DNA of 34,780 nt from Candidatus Eiseniibacteriota bacterium (GTDB lineage Bacteria > Eisenbacteria > RBG-16-71-46 > SZUA-252): positions 1 through 34,780 of the forward strand of contig QJVW01000128.1 of assembly GCA_003235575.1 (NCBI GenBank), given 5' to 3'. Shown here one piece after another: positions 14,430 through 23,742 of this stretch. Below the pieces are notes generated by a model. The model had not been told where the DNA came from, ran no database searches, and saw only the letters and a list, made by a program, of their open reading frames with translations. The first letter of the stretch is position 1, and the number at the start of each line of letters is the position of its first letter. A program made the translations under genes and the position numbers.

Positions 14430-16534
14430 GCCAGGATCGCGGCCAGCGCCTGGGGATCGGTCACCGGCTCCTTGCAGGCGAAGTGCTCACAGACGAAGGC
14501 CGTGGGCGCCCCGTCGCGTGACGCCTGCACGGAAACGTACGGCGCGAGCGCGGCGAGCGGGCCGCCGTCCCCGGTGGCGGGGCGCAGGTGCACGATCTTG
14601 TTGGGCAGGAACGGCCGTCGCACCGCCGCGACCAGCCCCGGCAGGCGGGGATCGCCTCGATCGGCGGCCAGGGTGATCTCCCGCGACGGTCCGAGCGCGA
14701 AGTCGAGCGCGGTCAGGAGCTGCGCGTGGGCCGCGGGCAGCTGCGACACCTGGCCCGCGAACGCGCGGAACACCCGGTCGGCGCGCGCGGCGTAGGCGCC
14801 GTCGCCCGTCAGCCGCGAGAGTTTCAGAAGCACCAGTGCGGCGATCGAGTTCCCCGAGGGCGCCGCGCCGTCGTAGATCTCCTTCGCGCGCGCCAGGAGC
14901 GGTTCGCCATCCTCGCCGGTGAAGAAGTATCCGCCTTCGACGTCGTCCGCGAAGAGCGCGTTCATCGCGTCGACGAGGCGGCGGCCCTCGGCTAGGTACG
15001 CCGGCTCGAACGTCGCCTCGTAGAGCTCGAGGTTCGCCCACGCGAGAAAGGCGTAGTCGTCGAGGTAGCCCAGGTGCGCCGCGTCCCCGTTTCGCCACCG
15101 GGCCAACAGCCGCCCGTCGTCCCGAACCAGGTTCTCCTGAACGAAGGCCATGGCGCGTGCCGCCGCGTCGGCGTAGTCCGGCTCGCCCAGCACCTGCGCG
15201 GCGCGGGCGACCGCGGCGATCATCAGCCCGTTCCACGAGGTCAGCACCTTGTCGTCGCGATGGGGACGCGGTCGGCCGGAGCGCGACTCGAGCAGCCGCT
15301 CGCGAACCGCCTCCAATCGGCGCGCCGTCGCCACCGGATCGAGGCCGCGCTGCTTCGCGACGTGGGCGATATCGCCGGCGAGGTGGAGGATGTTCGTGCC
15401 CGTCAACCCGCCGGTCGCGGGATCGACCCAGTTTCCCTTCTCTTCGACGCCGTAGAGCGCCGCCAGGAGCTCCGCCTCTTCCTCGTCGACGAGTTCCCGA
15501 AGCTCGGCGGCCGTCCAGACGTAGAACTTTCCCTCTTCGCCCTCGCTGTCCGCGTCCTCCGCGGAGAGAAAGCCCCCGCCGGGGCCGGTCAGGTCGCGCC
15601 GCACGTAGGTGACGATCTCGCGGGCGATGGCCGCGTAGAACGGATCGCGCGTCGCCTGCGCGCATTCCAGGACCGCGATCAGGAAGAGCGCCTGGTCGTA
15701 GAGCATCTTCTCGAAGTGGGGCACCTTCCAGACGCGATCGGTCGCGTAGCGGTGGATGCCGAACCCGACGTGGTCGTAGATGCCTCCGCGCCGCAGCGCG
15801 CGAATGGTGCGCTCCACCATGTCGAGCGCGCGACCGTCCCCCGTCCGTTTCCACCAGCGCAGGAGGAAGGAGAGCTGATGGGTCGTCGGAAATTTCGGCG
15901 CGCCGCCGAATCCCGCGTGCTCCTCGTCGAAGCGGCCGTGCAGCTGCTCGAATCCACGAAGCAGCGTCTCCTCGCCCAGCGCCTCGCCCGGACTCCCGTG
16001 GAACTGCTCCCGGATCGCGTCGGTGATCTTTCCCGCGGCGTCGAGAACGCCCTGCCGCTGCCCATCCCAGGCGCTCGCGATCTGCGTGAGCAGTTCGCGC
16101 ATCCCCGGACTTCCCGAGCGCGCCTGCGGCGGGAAATAGGTTCCCGCGAAGAACGGCTCCTTCTCCGGCGTCAGGAACAAGGTGAGCGGCCATCCGCCGC
16201 TTCCCGTCAGCGCCTGGCAAACCGTCATATAGATGTGATCGACGTCGGGCCGCTCCTCGCGGTCCACTTTGATCGCCACGAAGTGCTCGTTCAGGATCGC
16301 GGCGATGTCCTCCGATTCGAACGACTCACGCTCCATGACATGGCACCAATGGCACGTGGAGTACCCGATCGACAGAAAGATCGGCTTGTTTTCCCGGGCG
16401 GCGCGCTGGAACGCTTCGGGTCCCCACGGGTACCAATCCACCGGGTTGTGCGCGTGCTGCTGGAGGTAGGGACTCTGCTCGGTGGCGAGGCGGTTCGCCG
16501 CGCGGACGCGGGCCGGGCGCGGGGCGTCGGTCAC
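14426..16534 (-). CDS. YyaL/SSP411-type thioredoxin-domain protein (DUF255)
   Basis: 702 residues, full length for the family (human homologue SPATA20). The N-terminal thioredoxin-like domain opens with [21 protein letters not shown] and has CHWCH at 61-65 followed by MERESFE, the family hallmark. The C-terminal two thirds is an (alpha/alpha) barrel related to N-acylglucosamine 2-epimerase/cellobiose epimerase folds, for example [20 protein letters not shown] and [11 protein letters not shown]. The biochemical role is unknown; redox and sugar-related roles have been proposed for the family. The GTG start at 16534 overlaps the stop of mnmA (GTGA), so it is translationally coupled to a tRNA-thiolation gene. 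Its own stop shares CTAG with ada. Confidence 0.94.
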   Translation of the reverse strand: MTDAPRPARVRAANRLATEQSPYLQQHAHNPVDWYPWGPEAFQRAARENKPIFLSIGYSTCHWCHVMERESFESEDIAAILNEHFVAIKVDREERPDVDHIYMTVCQALTGSGGWPLTLFLTPEKEPFFAGTYFPPQARSGSPGMRELLTQIASAWDGQRQGVLDAAGKITDAIREQFHGSPGEALGEETLLRGFEQLHGRFDEEHAGFGGAPKFPTTHQLSFLLRWWKRTGDGRALDMVERTIRALRRGGIYDHVGFGIHRYATDRVWKVPHFEKMLYDQALFLIAVLECAQATRDPFYAAIAREIVTYVRRDLTGPGGGFLSAEDADSEGEEGKFYVWTAAELRELVDEEEAELLAALYGVEEKGNWVDPATGGLTGTNILHLAGDIAHVAKQRGLDPVATARRLEAVRERLLESRSGRPRPHRDDKVLTSWNGLMIAAVARAAQVLGEPDYADAAARAMAFVQENLVRDDGRLLARWRNGDAAHLGYLDDYAFLAWANLELYEATFEPAYLAEGRRLVDAMNALFADDVEGGYFFTGEDGEPLLARAKEIYDGAAPSGNSIAALVLLKLSRLTGDGAYAARADRVFRAFAGQVSQLPAAHAQLLTALDFALGPSREITLAADRGDPRLPGLVAAVRRPFLPNKIVHLRPATGDGGPLAALAPYVSVQASRDGAPTAFVCEHFACKEPVTDPQALAAILA

Positions 16535-17676
16535 GCGTCCACCACCTGGTCGATGACCCCGCCGGCGACGACGCGGTCTCCGTCGTAGAGCACGATCGAC
16601 TGACCGGGCGTCAGCGCCCGCTGGGGCTCGTCGAACCGGACGAACGCCGTTCCCGCTTCACCCGGTTCCCATCGCGCGGGCGCCGGAGCGTGCTGGTAAC
16701 GGATCTTCGCCGTGCCGCGGAACGCGTCGGGCAGGTCGCCGGTCCCCGCCCGCATCGGCGGGCCCGAGGGATAGGACACGCGCGACACGCGAGCCCCGCG
16801 GCGATACAGCGCTTCCTCGCGGTCCACCGTCACGTTGCCGGTGGCCGCGTCGATGTCCCGCACGTAGAGCGGTACGCTCGCCGAGACCTCGATGCCGCGC
16901 CGCTGCCCGACGGTGAAGGCATGAATCCCGTCGTGCTCGCGAAGCGTCGCCCCGTCGGCGTCCCGCACGGCGCCGCGGGGCGACGCCGCCAGCCGCTCGG
17001 GAAATCGCTCGCGAAGGAAATCGATGTAGCGGCGGCCTTCGACGAAGCAGATGTCCTGGCTCTCCCGCTTGTCCGCGACGCCCAGGCCCAGATCGCGGGC
17101 GCGCGCCCGAACCTCGTCCTTGTTCATGTGGCCGATCGGGAAGAGGACCTTCGTCATGACCTCCTGCGACAGCCCCCACAGCACGTAGGACTGATCCTTG
17201 CCGGCGTCGGCCGCGCGGAGGAGCGCCGGCCGCATCGCCTCGTCCACCCCGCGCCGCGCGTAGTGGCCGGTGGCGACGTAGGCACAGTCGAGCGCAGCGG
17301 CACGGCGCATCAGCTCCCCGAACTTGAGCCAGTTGTTGCACTGCACGCAGGGATTGGGCGTGCGCCCGGCCACGTACTCGCTCACGAAATCCTCGATGAC
17401 GTGGTCGCGGAATTCGGTCTCGAGGTCCAGCACGTAGTGCGGGAATCCCATGCGCCGGGCGACCGCCCGGCAATCGTCGATCGCCTCCAGCGTGCAACAG
17501 CCGCGGCTGGGCGAGGGGCCTTCGGAGTAGCACCAGAGCTTCATCGTGACGCCGATCACCTCGTGGCCCGCGTCCCGCAACATGGCGGCGGCCACCGCGC
17601 TGTCGACGCCGCCGCTCATGGCCACGAGAACGGTCGAGGGCTCGGGCGGCAGGAAGTTGAATGGATGATCGGACAT
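16531..17676 (-). CDS. mnmA: tRNA-specific 2-thiouridylase MnmA
   Basis: 381 residues, normal length. The PP-loop for ATP is SGGVDS at 21-26. The two catalytic cysteines are Cys109 in NPCVQCN and Cys209 in SQDICFV. Further family motifs are [13 protein letters not shown] and [11 protein letters not shown]. It adenylates and then thiolates U34 of tRNA Lys, Glu and Gln, using sulfur delivered as a persulfide from a cysteine desulfurase, here encoded immediately upstream. The ATG at 17676 lies 2 nt after the nifS-type gene's stop; a GTG two codons earlier would overlap that stop and cannot be excluded. No Tus proteins are encoded here, so sulfur transfer may be direct. Confidence 0.97.
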   Translation of the reverse strand: MSDHPFNFLPPEPSTVLVAMSGGVDSAVAAAMLRDAGHEVIGVTMKLWCYSEGPSPSRGCCTLEAIDDCRAVARRMGFPHYVLDLETEFRDHVIEDFVSEYVAGRTPNPCVQCNNWLKFGELMRRAAALDCAYVATGHYARRGVDEAMRPALLRAADAGKDQSYVLWGLSQEVMTKVLFPIGHMNKDEVRARARDLGLGVADKRESQDICFVEGRRYIDFLRERFPERLAASPRGAVRDADGATLREHDGIHAFTVGQRRGIEVSASVPLYVRDIDAATGNVTVDREEALYRRGARVSRVSYPSGPPMRAGTGDLPDAFRGTAKIRYQHAPAPARWEPGEAGTAFVRFDEPQRALTPGQSIVLYDGDRVVAGGVIDQVVDA

Positions 17677-17678
17677 GC

Positions 17679-18839
17679 TCACGCGGCGGCCTGCGGCGAC
17701 GCGGCGCGGATCTTGGCCACGACGTCGGGCACGATCTGGAGAACGCGGTCGATGTCGTCCTCGGTGGTGCCGCGCCCGAGGCTGAATCGAACCGCCGCCC
17801 GAGCCACGGCGTCGGGAACCCCCATGGCCGTCAGGACGCCCGAGGGCTTGGTGGAGCCCGACTTGCAGGCGGCTCCGGCCGAGACGGCGATTCCCTTCAT
17901 GTCGAGCGACAGCACGACGTGTTCGCCTTCCACGCCGACGAAACTGAGATGGGACGTGTTGGGAACGCGGGGCGCGCCTTCGCCGTGGCGAACGACGCGC
18001 GGCACGCGGTCGAGAAGCGTCGACTCCAGCCGGTCGCGAAGCGCCGTCAACCGAGGCGCCTGCGACGCCAACGCTTCGGCGGCGAACCGGCACGCAAGAC
18101 CCAGCCCCACGATCGCGGGCACGTTCGCCGTGCCGGGCCGCTTGCCGCGCTCGTGCTCGCCGCCGAACTGGAGCGGTAGCACGCGCGATCCGCGCCGGGC
18201 GATCAACGCTCCCGCGCCCTTCGGTCCGTAGAACTTGTGCGCGGTGATCGTGAGGAGCGTCGCCTGCCACGCCGCGGCGTCGATCGGGATCTTGCCGGCG
18301 GCCTGAACGGCGTCCACGTGGTAGGCGATGCCCCGCGCCGCGCACCGGGCGCCGATGTCCGCCGACGGCTGGATCACGCCGGTCTCGTTGTTGGCCGCCA
18401 TGACCGAGACCAGAATCGTGTCGTCACGAAACGCCTGGGCCACCGCGTCGGCCGGCACCACGCCGGACGCGTCGGGCGGCACGCGCGTCACGGAGAATCC
18501 TTCGCGCTCCAACTGGTCGCAGGCATGCGCGACGGCCTCGTGCTCGATCGCCGTCGTCACGACGTGGCGGCCCTTCCCCGATAGCGCGCGCGCGGCGCCG
18601 AGCACGGCCAGGTTGTCGGATTCGGTGCCCCCGCTCGTGAAGACGACTTCGGAAGCCGCCGCGTTCACGAACGCCGCCACCTGCGCACGCGCCTCCTCGA
18701 CCGCGCCCTTCGCGTCCTGCCCGTAGGCATGAACGCTGGACGGATTGGCGAAGTGCTCTCCGAACCACGGGGTCATCGCTTCCACGATCTCCGGGCGGCA
18801 CGGGGTCGAGGCGTTGTAGTCGAGATAGATGCGGGGCAT
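17679..18839 (-). CDS. Cysteine desulfurase (NifS/IscS family)
   Basis: 386 residues, fold-type I PLP enzyme. It begins [19 protein letters not shown]; His100 is the PLP-stacking residue in IEHEAV; Lys202 in [10 protein letters not shown] forms the Schiff base; and Cys325 in [10 protein letters not shown] is the persulfide cysteine. The loop between Ala321 and the SGS motif is short, as in NifS/YrvO-type enzymes. It converts L-cysteine to alanine and enzyme-bound sulfane sulfur. Position 2 bp before mnmA argues that it is the dedicated sulfur donor for tRNA 2-thiouridine, like YrvO-MnmA in Bacillus. The ATG at 18839 has GAGGGAG about 7 nt upstream; the longer frame upstream crosses the terminator region and is rejected. 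Confidence 0.95.
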   Translation of the reverse strand: MPRIYLDYNASTPCRPEIVEAMTPWFGEHFANPSSVHAYGQDAKGAVEEARAQVAAFVNAAASEVVFTSGGTESDNLAVLGAARALSGKGRHVVTTAIEHEAVAHACDQLEREGFSVTRVPPDASGVVPADAVAQAFRDDTILVSVMAANNETGVIQPSADIGARCAARGIAYHVDAVQAAGKIPIDAAAWQATLLTITAHKFYGPKGAGALIARRGSRVLPLQFGGEHERGKRPGTANVPAIVGLGLACRFAAEALASQAPRLTALRDRLESTLLDRVPRVVRHGEGAPRVPNTSHLSFVGVEGEHVVLSLDMKGIAVSAGAACKSGSTKPSGVLTAMGVPDAVARAAVRFSLGRGTTEDDIDRVLQIVPDVVAKIRAASPQAAA

Positions 18840-18874
18840 GGACGGCTCCCTCGGGAGGGTGAGTACGCAGGAAA

Positions 18875-18904
18875 AGGCTACCAGACACCTCGGGCCGGGC
18901 GCAA
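18875..18904 (-). promoter_or_regulatory. Possible promoter of the nifS-mnmA-yyaL operon
   Basis: On the minus strand TTGCGC (18899-18904), an 18-bp spacer and TAGCCT (18875-18880). The -35 hexamer lies in the loop and stem of the preceding cyclophilin terminator. Moderate match only. Confidence 0.3.
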
Positions 18905-18923
18905 TCGAAGCGCCCGGCCCGAG
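18889..18923 (-). terminator. 14-bp perfect hairpin after the cyclophilin gene
   Basis: CTCGGGCCGGGCGC at 18889-18902 pairs perfectly with 18910-18923 around a 7-nt loop, 28 bp after the cyclophilin stop. The downstream tract on the minus strand is only weakly U-rich (GTGTCTGGTAGCC, then TTTT). Confidence 0.65.
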
Positions 18924-18951
18924 CAATTCTTCGAATGGTCTTGGACCTTCG

Positions 18952-19809
18952 CTACTTGCCGTCGTTCCCCTTCTTGGTGGAATCGGCGGCGGCCCGTTCC
19001 GCTTCCATCTTCGCCTTGGTCGCGGCGGCGGCCTTCTTGCTTTCGGCAACCTTCGCGGCGGCCTCTTCCTTGGCCTTGGCGGCCTTCGCCGCCTCCGCGG
19101 CTTTCGCCTGCGCCTCCGCCTTCTTGCCCTCGGCCTGCTTCGCCAGATACGCGTCGCGCGGCATGATGCGAACCGACTTCACCGTCGTCCACTCGAGCGG
19201 CTTCGACATCTCGCCGCCCATGCCGGGATTCCCGGCGACCGGCGTATTCGCGATGGCGTCGAGCACGTCGAGCCCTTCGAACACTCTGCCGAAGGCCGTG
19301 TAGTGACCGTCGAGATGCGGCGCGGTGCCGTGCATCATGAAGAACTGCGAGCCGGCGGAATTGGGCGTCCCGCTGTTCGCCATGGAAAGCACGCCCTTCA
19401 CGTGGCGATGCGTATTGAACTCGTCCTTGATCTTGTACCCGGGATCGCCGGTGCCCAGATCGGGCGCCTTCGCGTTCTTCGACTTCGGGTCACCCCCCTG
19501 GATCATGAACCCCTTGATGATCCGGTGGAATCCGGTCCCGTCGAAGAACCCCTGCCGCGCCAGCTTCTTGAAGTTGGCGACGGTCTGCGGCGCGTCCTTC
19601 GGCCAGAATTCGATCGCCATCGTGCCCCTCGACGTCTCCATCACGGCGATTTCATCCACGGCCGCACCCGCCTTTCCTTCCGCTGCCTTCGCATTCGGCG
19701 CCTTGGCGGCTGCCTTCGAGGCCGGGGGATCCGCGGCCAGCGCCGCGCCCGCCACCAACAGACCCGCGGCCGTCATCCCCACCACACCACGAATGGACAT
19801 CCGAAACAT
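18952..19809 (-). CDS. Exported cyclophilin-type peptidyl-prolyl isomerase with Ala/Lys-rich tail
   Basis: 285 residues. A signal peptide covers about 1-25 (ending GAALAADPP). After a short Ala/Lys linker the cyclophilin domain runs from ~53 to ~215: FHRIIKGFMIQGGDP holds the catalytic Arg, Phe and Gln, and GSQFFMMHG and HLDGHYTAFG follow. The Trp that binds cyclosporin in eukaryotic enzymes is His here, as in many bacterial cyclophilins. Residues ~220-285 are almost only Ala, Lys, Glu and Gln in a heptad-like pattern, predicting a long charged helix. It catalyses prolyl isomerisation in the periplasm. The ATG at 19809 has AGGAGG 5 nt upstream; an in-frame ATG ten codons earlier lacks an SD. 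It lies 26 bp after the TPR lipoprotein gene, and probably forms an operon with it. Confidence 0.93.
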   Translation of the reverse strand: MFRMSIRGVVGMTAAGLLVAGAALAADPPASKAAAKAPNAKAAEGKAGAAVDEIAVMETSRGTMAIEFWPKDAPQTVANFKKLARQGFFDGTGFHRIIKGFMIQGGDPKSKNAKAPDLGTGDPGYKIKDEFNTHRHVKGVLSMANSGTPNSAGSQFFMMHGTAPHLDGHYTAFGRVFEGLDVLDAIANTPVAGNPGMGGEMSKPLEWTTVKSVRIMPRDAYLAKQAEGKKAEAQAKAAEAAKAAKAKEEAAAKVAESKKAAAATKAKMEAERAAADSTKKGNDGK

Positions 19810-19835
19810 TGCACCTCCTCGTATTCGGGTCGACA

Positions 19836-21083
19836 TCATCCCTTGCTTTTCTCCTTCGTTTTCAACAGCCGAATGATCCGGCGCTGACGCTCCAGTTCCC
19901 GTTGCGCGCTTTCGGCGTACACCGGGTCGGACATCACTTGCTCGAAGATCGGAATCGCCTCTTCGTGACGTCCCATCTTGTCCAGCGCCTGGGCCCAGCA
20001 GAACTTCAGGCAGGCGTTGGCGCTATCCCCGCTCAGCCCCTCGTGCGCCACCTCGATCGCCCGCTGGTACCGCGTGGCGTCGTAGTAGGCGTAGGCCATA
20101 TTGCAATAAACACCTTTGTAGTTCTCAGGGTCCGCCCGAACGACCTCGCGGAAGAGCTCCACGGCCCGGTCGGTCTTCTGCGACTTCACGTACGCCTGGG
20201 CGAGATAGTACCGATCCACGGTGCCCAGCGAGTCGCCCAGCGCCTCGTAGTGCTTGATCGTCAGCGGGTAACGCTCCAACTTGAAATTGATCCACGCCAG
20301 CTGCTTCTTGGCGGCGATGTCCAGCGGCGCCAGCTGCAGCACGCGCTGGCAGGCCGCGGCCGCCTCGGCGTAGAGACCGCCCCGAACCGCGATCGTCGCC
20401 AGGGTCCGCGTGATCTCGGGGTCCCGCGGGTTCAGTTCCATCGCCTTGTAGAGCGACGAGATGGCCTCGGCCTGCTTTCCCTCCCGGGAGTAGACATCCC
20501 CCAGCTGACAGTAGACCTCCGCTTCGCGATCCGGGTGATTCTTGACGTAGCGGAATGTCGCGCGGCATATCGACGACGCCTCGTTGTAGTCCCCCACTTC
20601 CATCAGCGCGTGGGCGAGCGCCAGCCGCAACGAGACGTTGTCCGGCGTCAGGGCGACGGCCTGCCGATACGCCGTCGCGGCCTCCTCCGTCTCCCCCAGG
20701 GCCATGTGGGCATCCCCGAGCGTCCGGTAGGCCGAAACGCGCTGCGACGAGACGCGCGTCGCCCGCTCCAGGATCTCCACGGCGTCGGAGTACTGGCCCC
20801 GTTCCACCTGGACGCGACCTAAGCCCGCGAGCGCGTCCTGATCGTTGGGGTCCGCCTCGAGCGCGAGACGGAACTCGCGTTCCGCGTCGTCCAGGAGTCC
20901 GCGACCCAGGAAGTCCGCGCCGGCCTCAAAATGGCCCCGCGACGACATGCCCGGGGCGCGCGCGGTTCCCGAGGTCCCATCGGGTCGGGACGCCTTCGAA
21001 CCGGAGCAGCCGGTGGAGAGCAGGATCAGCGTTGCGCAGACCGCGGTGATGCCGATGGGGTAACGCCGGAATCGCTGATGCAT
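19836..21083 (-). CDS. TPR-repeat lipoprotein
   Basis: 415 residues. A signal segment, ITAVCATLILLSTGCSGS, ends in a lipobox-like LSTGC with the lipidated cysteine at about residue 26, so it is probably anchored to a membrane on the periplasmic side. About ten TPR units fill residues 50-395, for example ALAGLGRVQVERGQYSDAVE and VYCQLGDVYSREGKQAEAIS. The end is a basic helix, ELERQRRIIRLLKTKEKSKG. TPR arrays are scaffolds for protein complexes; the partner is unknown, although the neighbouring cyclophilin and second TPR protein suggest an envelope assembly role. The ATG at 21083 has GGGAGG about 9 nt upstream. The longer frame upstream is a shadow of the next TPR gene. Confidence 0.9.
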   Translation of the reverse strand: MHQRFRRYPIGITAVCATLILLSTGCSGSKASRPDGTSGTARAPGMSSRGHFEAGADFLGRGLLDDAEREFRLALEADPNDQDALAGLGRVQVERGQYSDAVEILERATRVSSQRVSAYRTLGDAHMALGETEEAATAYRQAVALTPDNVSLRLALAHALMEVGDYNEASSICRATFRYVKNHPDREAEVYCQLGDVYSREGKQAEAISSLYKAMELNPRDPEITRTLATIAVRGGLYAEAAAACQRVLQLAPLDIAAKKQLAWINFKLERYPLTIKHYEALGDSLGTVDRYYLAQAYVKSQKTDRAVELFREVVRADPENYKGVYCNMAYAYYDATRYQRAIEVAHEGLSGDSANACLKFCWAQALDKMGRHEEAIPIFEQVMSDPVYAESAQRELERQRRIIRLLKTKEKSKG

Positions 21084-21148
21084 CGGTCGGTGCCTCCCTG
21101 GATGGCGCCGCGGCGCATGGCGCGCCGGTAACGCGGCGGCCGGATGAA

Positions 21149-22063
21149 TCAGCGTGCCCCGGCGGCCGCCTTCTTCTGCTGGTCCACGTACTCTTGCAGG
21201 ACCTGAACGCTGTTGCGGGCGCTCTCGGCGACGACCGAGAGCGAATCGATCGAAACCACGCGGCGCCAGTAGTCGAGCGCCGCCCCGTAGATGCCGGCGT
21301 CGGCGAACGCGACGCCCATGTTGTAGAGCGCTTCCTGATTGTTCGGTTCGAGTTGGAGCGCGCGCCGGTAGAGCCCGGTCGCGTCGGGGTGCCGTCCCTG
21401 CCCGTAGTAGGCGTTCCCCAGATTGCAGAGGGCGCGCACGTTCGTCGAGTCGAGATCGAGCGCCTTCTTGTACGCGCGAACCGCCTCGTCGATGGTTCCC
21501 GTCTCGGCGCGGATGAGGCCGATGCTGACGTAGGCGTCGGCGATGGGCGGCGTGAGCGTGGTCGCCTTCTTGAACATGGCGAGCGCGTCGTCCCGCTTGC
21601 CGAGCAGCATGTAATAGGTGCCGAGGTTGTAGTGCGCCGCGGAGTCCTTCGGGTTCAGCTTTACCGCCTTCTGGAACGCGGACTTCGCGTCGTCGTAGCG
21701 GCGGAGGTCCATGTAGACGGCCCCGACGCTGACCCAGGCGGTGGAATTGCTGGGATCGAGCGCCGCCATCTTCTGGAAGGCCTTTTCCGCTTCGTCGTAC
21801 TGGTGCGCGCGGCGGTAGGCGGATCCCAGGGCCAGCCACGAATTGGTGTCCTTGGGGCTCTTCTTCGTAAGCGCCGTCGCCTCTTCCACGCTCATCGGCC
21901 GCGGGGCGGAGCGGGAAACGCTCTGGGTCTGGGGCGGCGTCGCGGCGGGCGGATCGGCGGCCGACGCGACCGCGACGGCAAGGACCAACGCCGCCGCCAC
22001 GGCCAGGGCCGCGGGCGGAACGGTTCGGAAATCGATTAACTTGCTCTGCTTCATCGAGTTCAT
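21149..22063 (-). CDS. Exported TPR-repeat protein
   Basis: 304 residues. A signal peptide at about 15-36 (LAVAAALVLAVAVASA) precedes a Pro/Thr/Ser-rich linker. Six consecutive canonical TPRs run from residue ~72 to ~290, each with the NLG/ALG...A...Y..AL.LDP pattern, for example YNLGTYYMLLGKRDDALAMF. The ending DQQKKAAAGAR is basic. GGAG lies 7 nt before the ATG. It is the first gene of the TPR-TPR-cyclophilin run, with a strong-looking promoter just upstream. Probably a periplasmic scaffold; no specific function can be assigned. Confidence 0.9.
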   Translation of the reverse strand: MNSMKQSKLIDFRTVPPAALAVAAALVLAVAVASAADPPAATPPQTQSVSRSAPRPMSVEEATALTKKSPKDTNSWLALGSAYRRAHQYDEAEKAFQKMAALDPSNSTAWVSVGAVYMDLRRYDDAKSAFQKAVKLNPKDSAAHYNLGTYYMLLGKRDDALAMFKKATTLTPPIADAYVSIGLIRAETGTIDEAVRAYKKALDLDSTNVRALCNLGNAYYGQGRHPDATGLYRRALQLEPNNQEALYNMGVAFADAGIYGAALDYWRRVVSIDSLSVVAESARNSVQVLQEYVDQQKKAAAGAR

Positions 22064-22089
22064 GGGGGGCTCCTTCAGGGTCGGACGTT

Positions 22090-22118
22090 ACGCTATCTAC
22101 TCCATACCCCGAAGTCAA
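22090..22118 (-). promoter_or_regulatory. Sigma-70-type promoter for the TPR-TPR-cyclophilin operon
   Basis: Minus strand TTGACT (22113-22118), exactly 17 bp, then TAGCGT (22090-22095), placing a start site about 25 nt before the ATG at 22063. The best -35 match in the window. Confidence 0.55.
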
Positions 22119-22175
22119 CCCGCTTCTCCGTTGCGCCGCAAGGGATTGTGCGGAACCGAGTCCGCCCGCACCGCC

Positions 22176-23690
22176 TCACCGCGCGCCGGTCGCCCCTCCC
22201 GGAACGGGCGCTCGGAACTGGAGCGCCTCCGCGATGTGTGTTCCGGCCACACGGCCGCCGCCCTCGAGATCGGCGATGGTTCGCGCCACGCGCCGTACGC
22301 GCTGCACGCCGCGGGCCGAGAGCCCGAATCGCTCCACCGCGAGCGTGAGGAGCCCCCGCGTCGCGACATCGAGGGGATCGACGCGATCGAGATCCGCCGC
22401 GGTGAGCGCGGCGTTTCGCGCGGGGCCGCGCCGCCGTGACGCTTGGGCGCGGGCGGCGAGCACGCGGGCGCGAACCCGGGCCGACGATTCCCCCTCACCA
22501 CGCCCCAGAAGCCGCGCCGCATCGATCGCCGGCACCTCCAGGAAGAGATCGACGCGGTCGAGCATGGGGCCCGACACCTTCCCCCAGTAGTGCAGGACGG
22601 CGTCCTGGCCGCAGCGGCATCCGCGACGCGCATCGCCGCGGTAGCCGCAGGGGCAGGGATTCATCGCCGCGACCAGCGAGAACGCGGCGGGGAACCGGAC
22701 GGCGCCGGCCGCGCGCACGATCGTGATCGCGCCTTCCTCGACGGGCTGCCGCAACGCTTCCAGCACGCTTCGCCGGTACTCGGGCAGTTCGTCGAGAAAG
22801 AGGACGCCGTGGTGGGCCAGGCTCGCCTCGCCGGGGAGCGGTCCCCGGCCCCCACCGACCATCCCGGCGTCCGAGATCGAATGATGCGGCGCGCGAAACG
22901 GCGGGTGGACGATCAAGCCGGACCCCGGCGCCAGGCGCCCCGCCACCGAGTGAATCGTCGTCACTTCGATCGCCTCTTCCTCCGAGAGCGGCGGCAGGAT
23001 CCCCGGCAACGCCCGCGCGAGCATCGTCTTTCCCGCGCCCGGGGGCCCGACGAAGAGGAGGTTGTGGCCGCCCGCCGCCGCGATCTCGAGCGCGCGGCGG
23101 GCGAGATCCTGGCCGCGCACGGCCGCGAGATCGAGCGGCGAAGGTTCCGAGGCCGGCGTGGAGCTGGTCGACGCGGGCGCGGCGGGGCCGTCGCCGCGCA
23201 GATCGCCGAGGGTTCCCAGGAGCGACGTCGGCACGTCGGAGAGGGCGCGCGCATCGCGCGCGTTCTCTCGTGAGAGCCAAACCGGGCCGAAGCCGTGCCG
23301 CCGCGCCATGACCAGGACCGCCAGCACGCCGCGGGCGGCGCGGACCGTCCCGTCGAGGCCCAGTTCGCCGACGAACACGCCCTCCGCGAGCGGGCGCCCG
23401 GAGGGAATCTGCCCGGACGCGAGGAGAAGCGCGACCGCGATCGGAAGATCGAAGCCCGCGCCCTCTTTCCGCACGTGGGCCGGCGCCAGATTGATCGTGA
23501 TCCTGCGCGCGGGAAATTCGTAGCCGCAATTTCGGACGGCGGCCAGGACGCGCTCGCGGCTCTCCCGGACGGCCGCGTCCGGCAGTCCGACGATGGTGAA
23601 CGTCGGAAGACCGGTGCCGAGATCCGCCTCGACCTCGACGGGACGCGCCTCGACGCCGACGAGCGCGCAGGTGCGCACGCGCGCGGTCAT
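22176..23690 (-). CDS. YifB/ComM-family AAA+ ATPase (Mg-chelatase-like)
   Basis: 504 residues, full length. The N-terminal ~170 residues form the Lon-protease-like S5 fold domain (TFTIVGLPDAAVRESRERV). The AAA+ core has Walker A GPPGAGKT at 215-222, FRAPHHSISDAGMVGG, and Walker B GVLFLDELPEY. A Cys motif, CPCGYRGDARRGCRC, follows. The C-terminal Mg-chelatase domain includes YWGKVSGPMLDRVDL and SARGVQRVRRVARTIADL. The family member ComM is a hexameric helicase that promotes branch migration during natural transformation; YifB proteins may share this role. GGAAAGG lies 5 nt before the ATG. It follows the HAD gene by 52 bp. Confidence 0.95.
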   Translation of the reverse strand: MTARVRTCALVGVEARPVEVEADLGTGLPTFTIVGLPDAAVRESRERVLAAVRNCGYEFPARRITINLAPAHVRKEGAGFDLPIAVALLLASGQIPSGRPLAEGVFVGELGLDGTVRAARGVLAVLVMARRHGFGPVWLSRENARDARALSDVPTSLLGTLGDLRGDGPAAPASTSSTPASEPSPLDLAAVRGQDLARRALEIAAAGGHNLLFVGPPGAGKTMLARALPGILPPLSEEEAIEVTTIHSVAGRLAPGSGLIVHPPFRAPHHSISDAGMVGGGRGPLPGEASLAHHGVLFLDELPEYRRSVLEALRQPVEEGAITIVRAAGAVRFPAAFSLVAAMNPCPCGYRGDARRGCRCGQDAVLHYWGKVSGPMLDRVDLFLEVPAIDAARLLGRGEGESSARVRARVLAARAQASRRRGPARNAALTAADLDRVDPLDVATRGLLTLAVERFGLSARGVQRVRRVARTIADLEGGGRVAGTHIAEALQFRAPVPGGATGAR

Positions 23691-23742
23691 GGTTGCCTTT
23701 CCGGGGGAGAGCGGGGGTTCGTGCGTCGGGGGCCGGTCGGCT

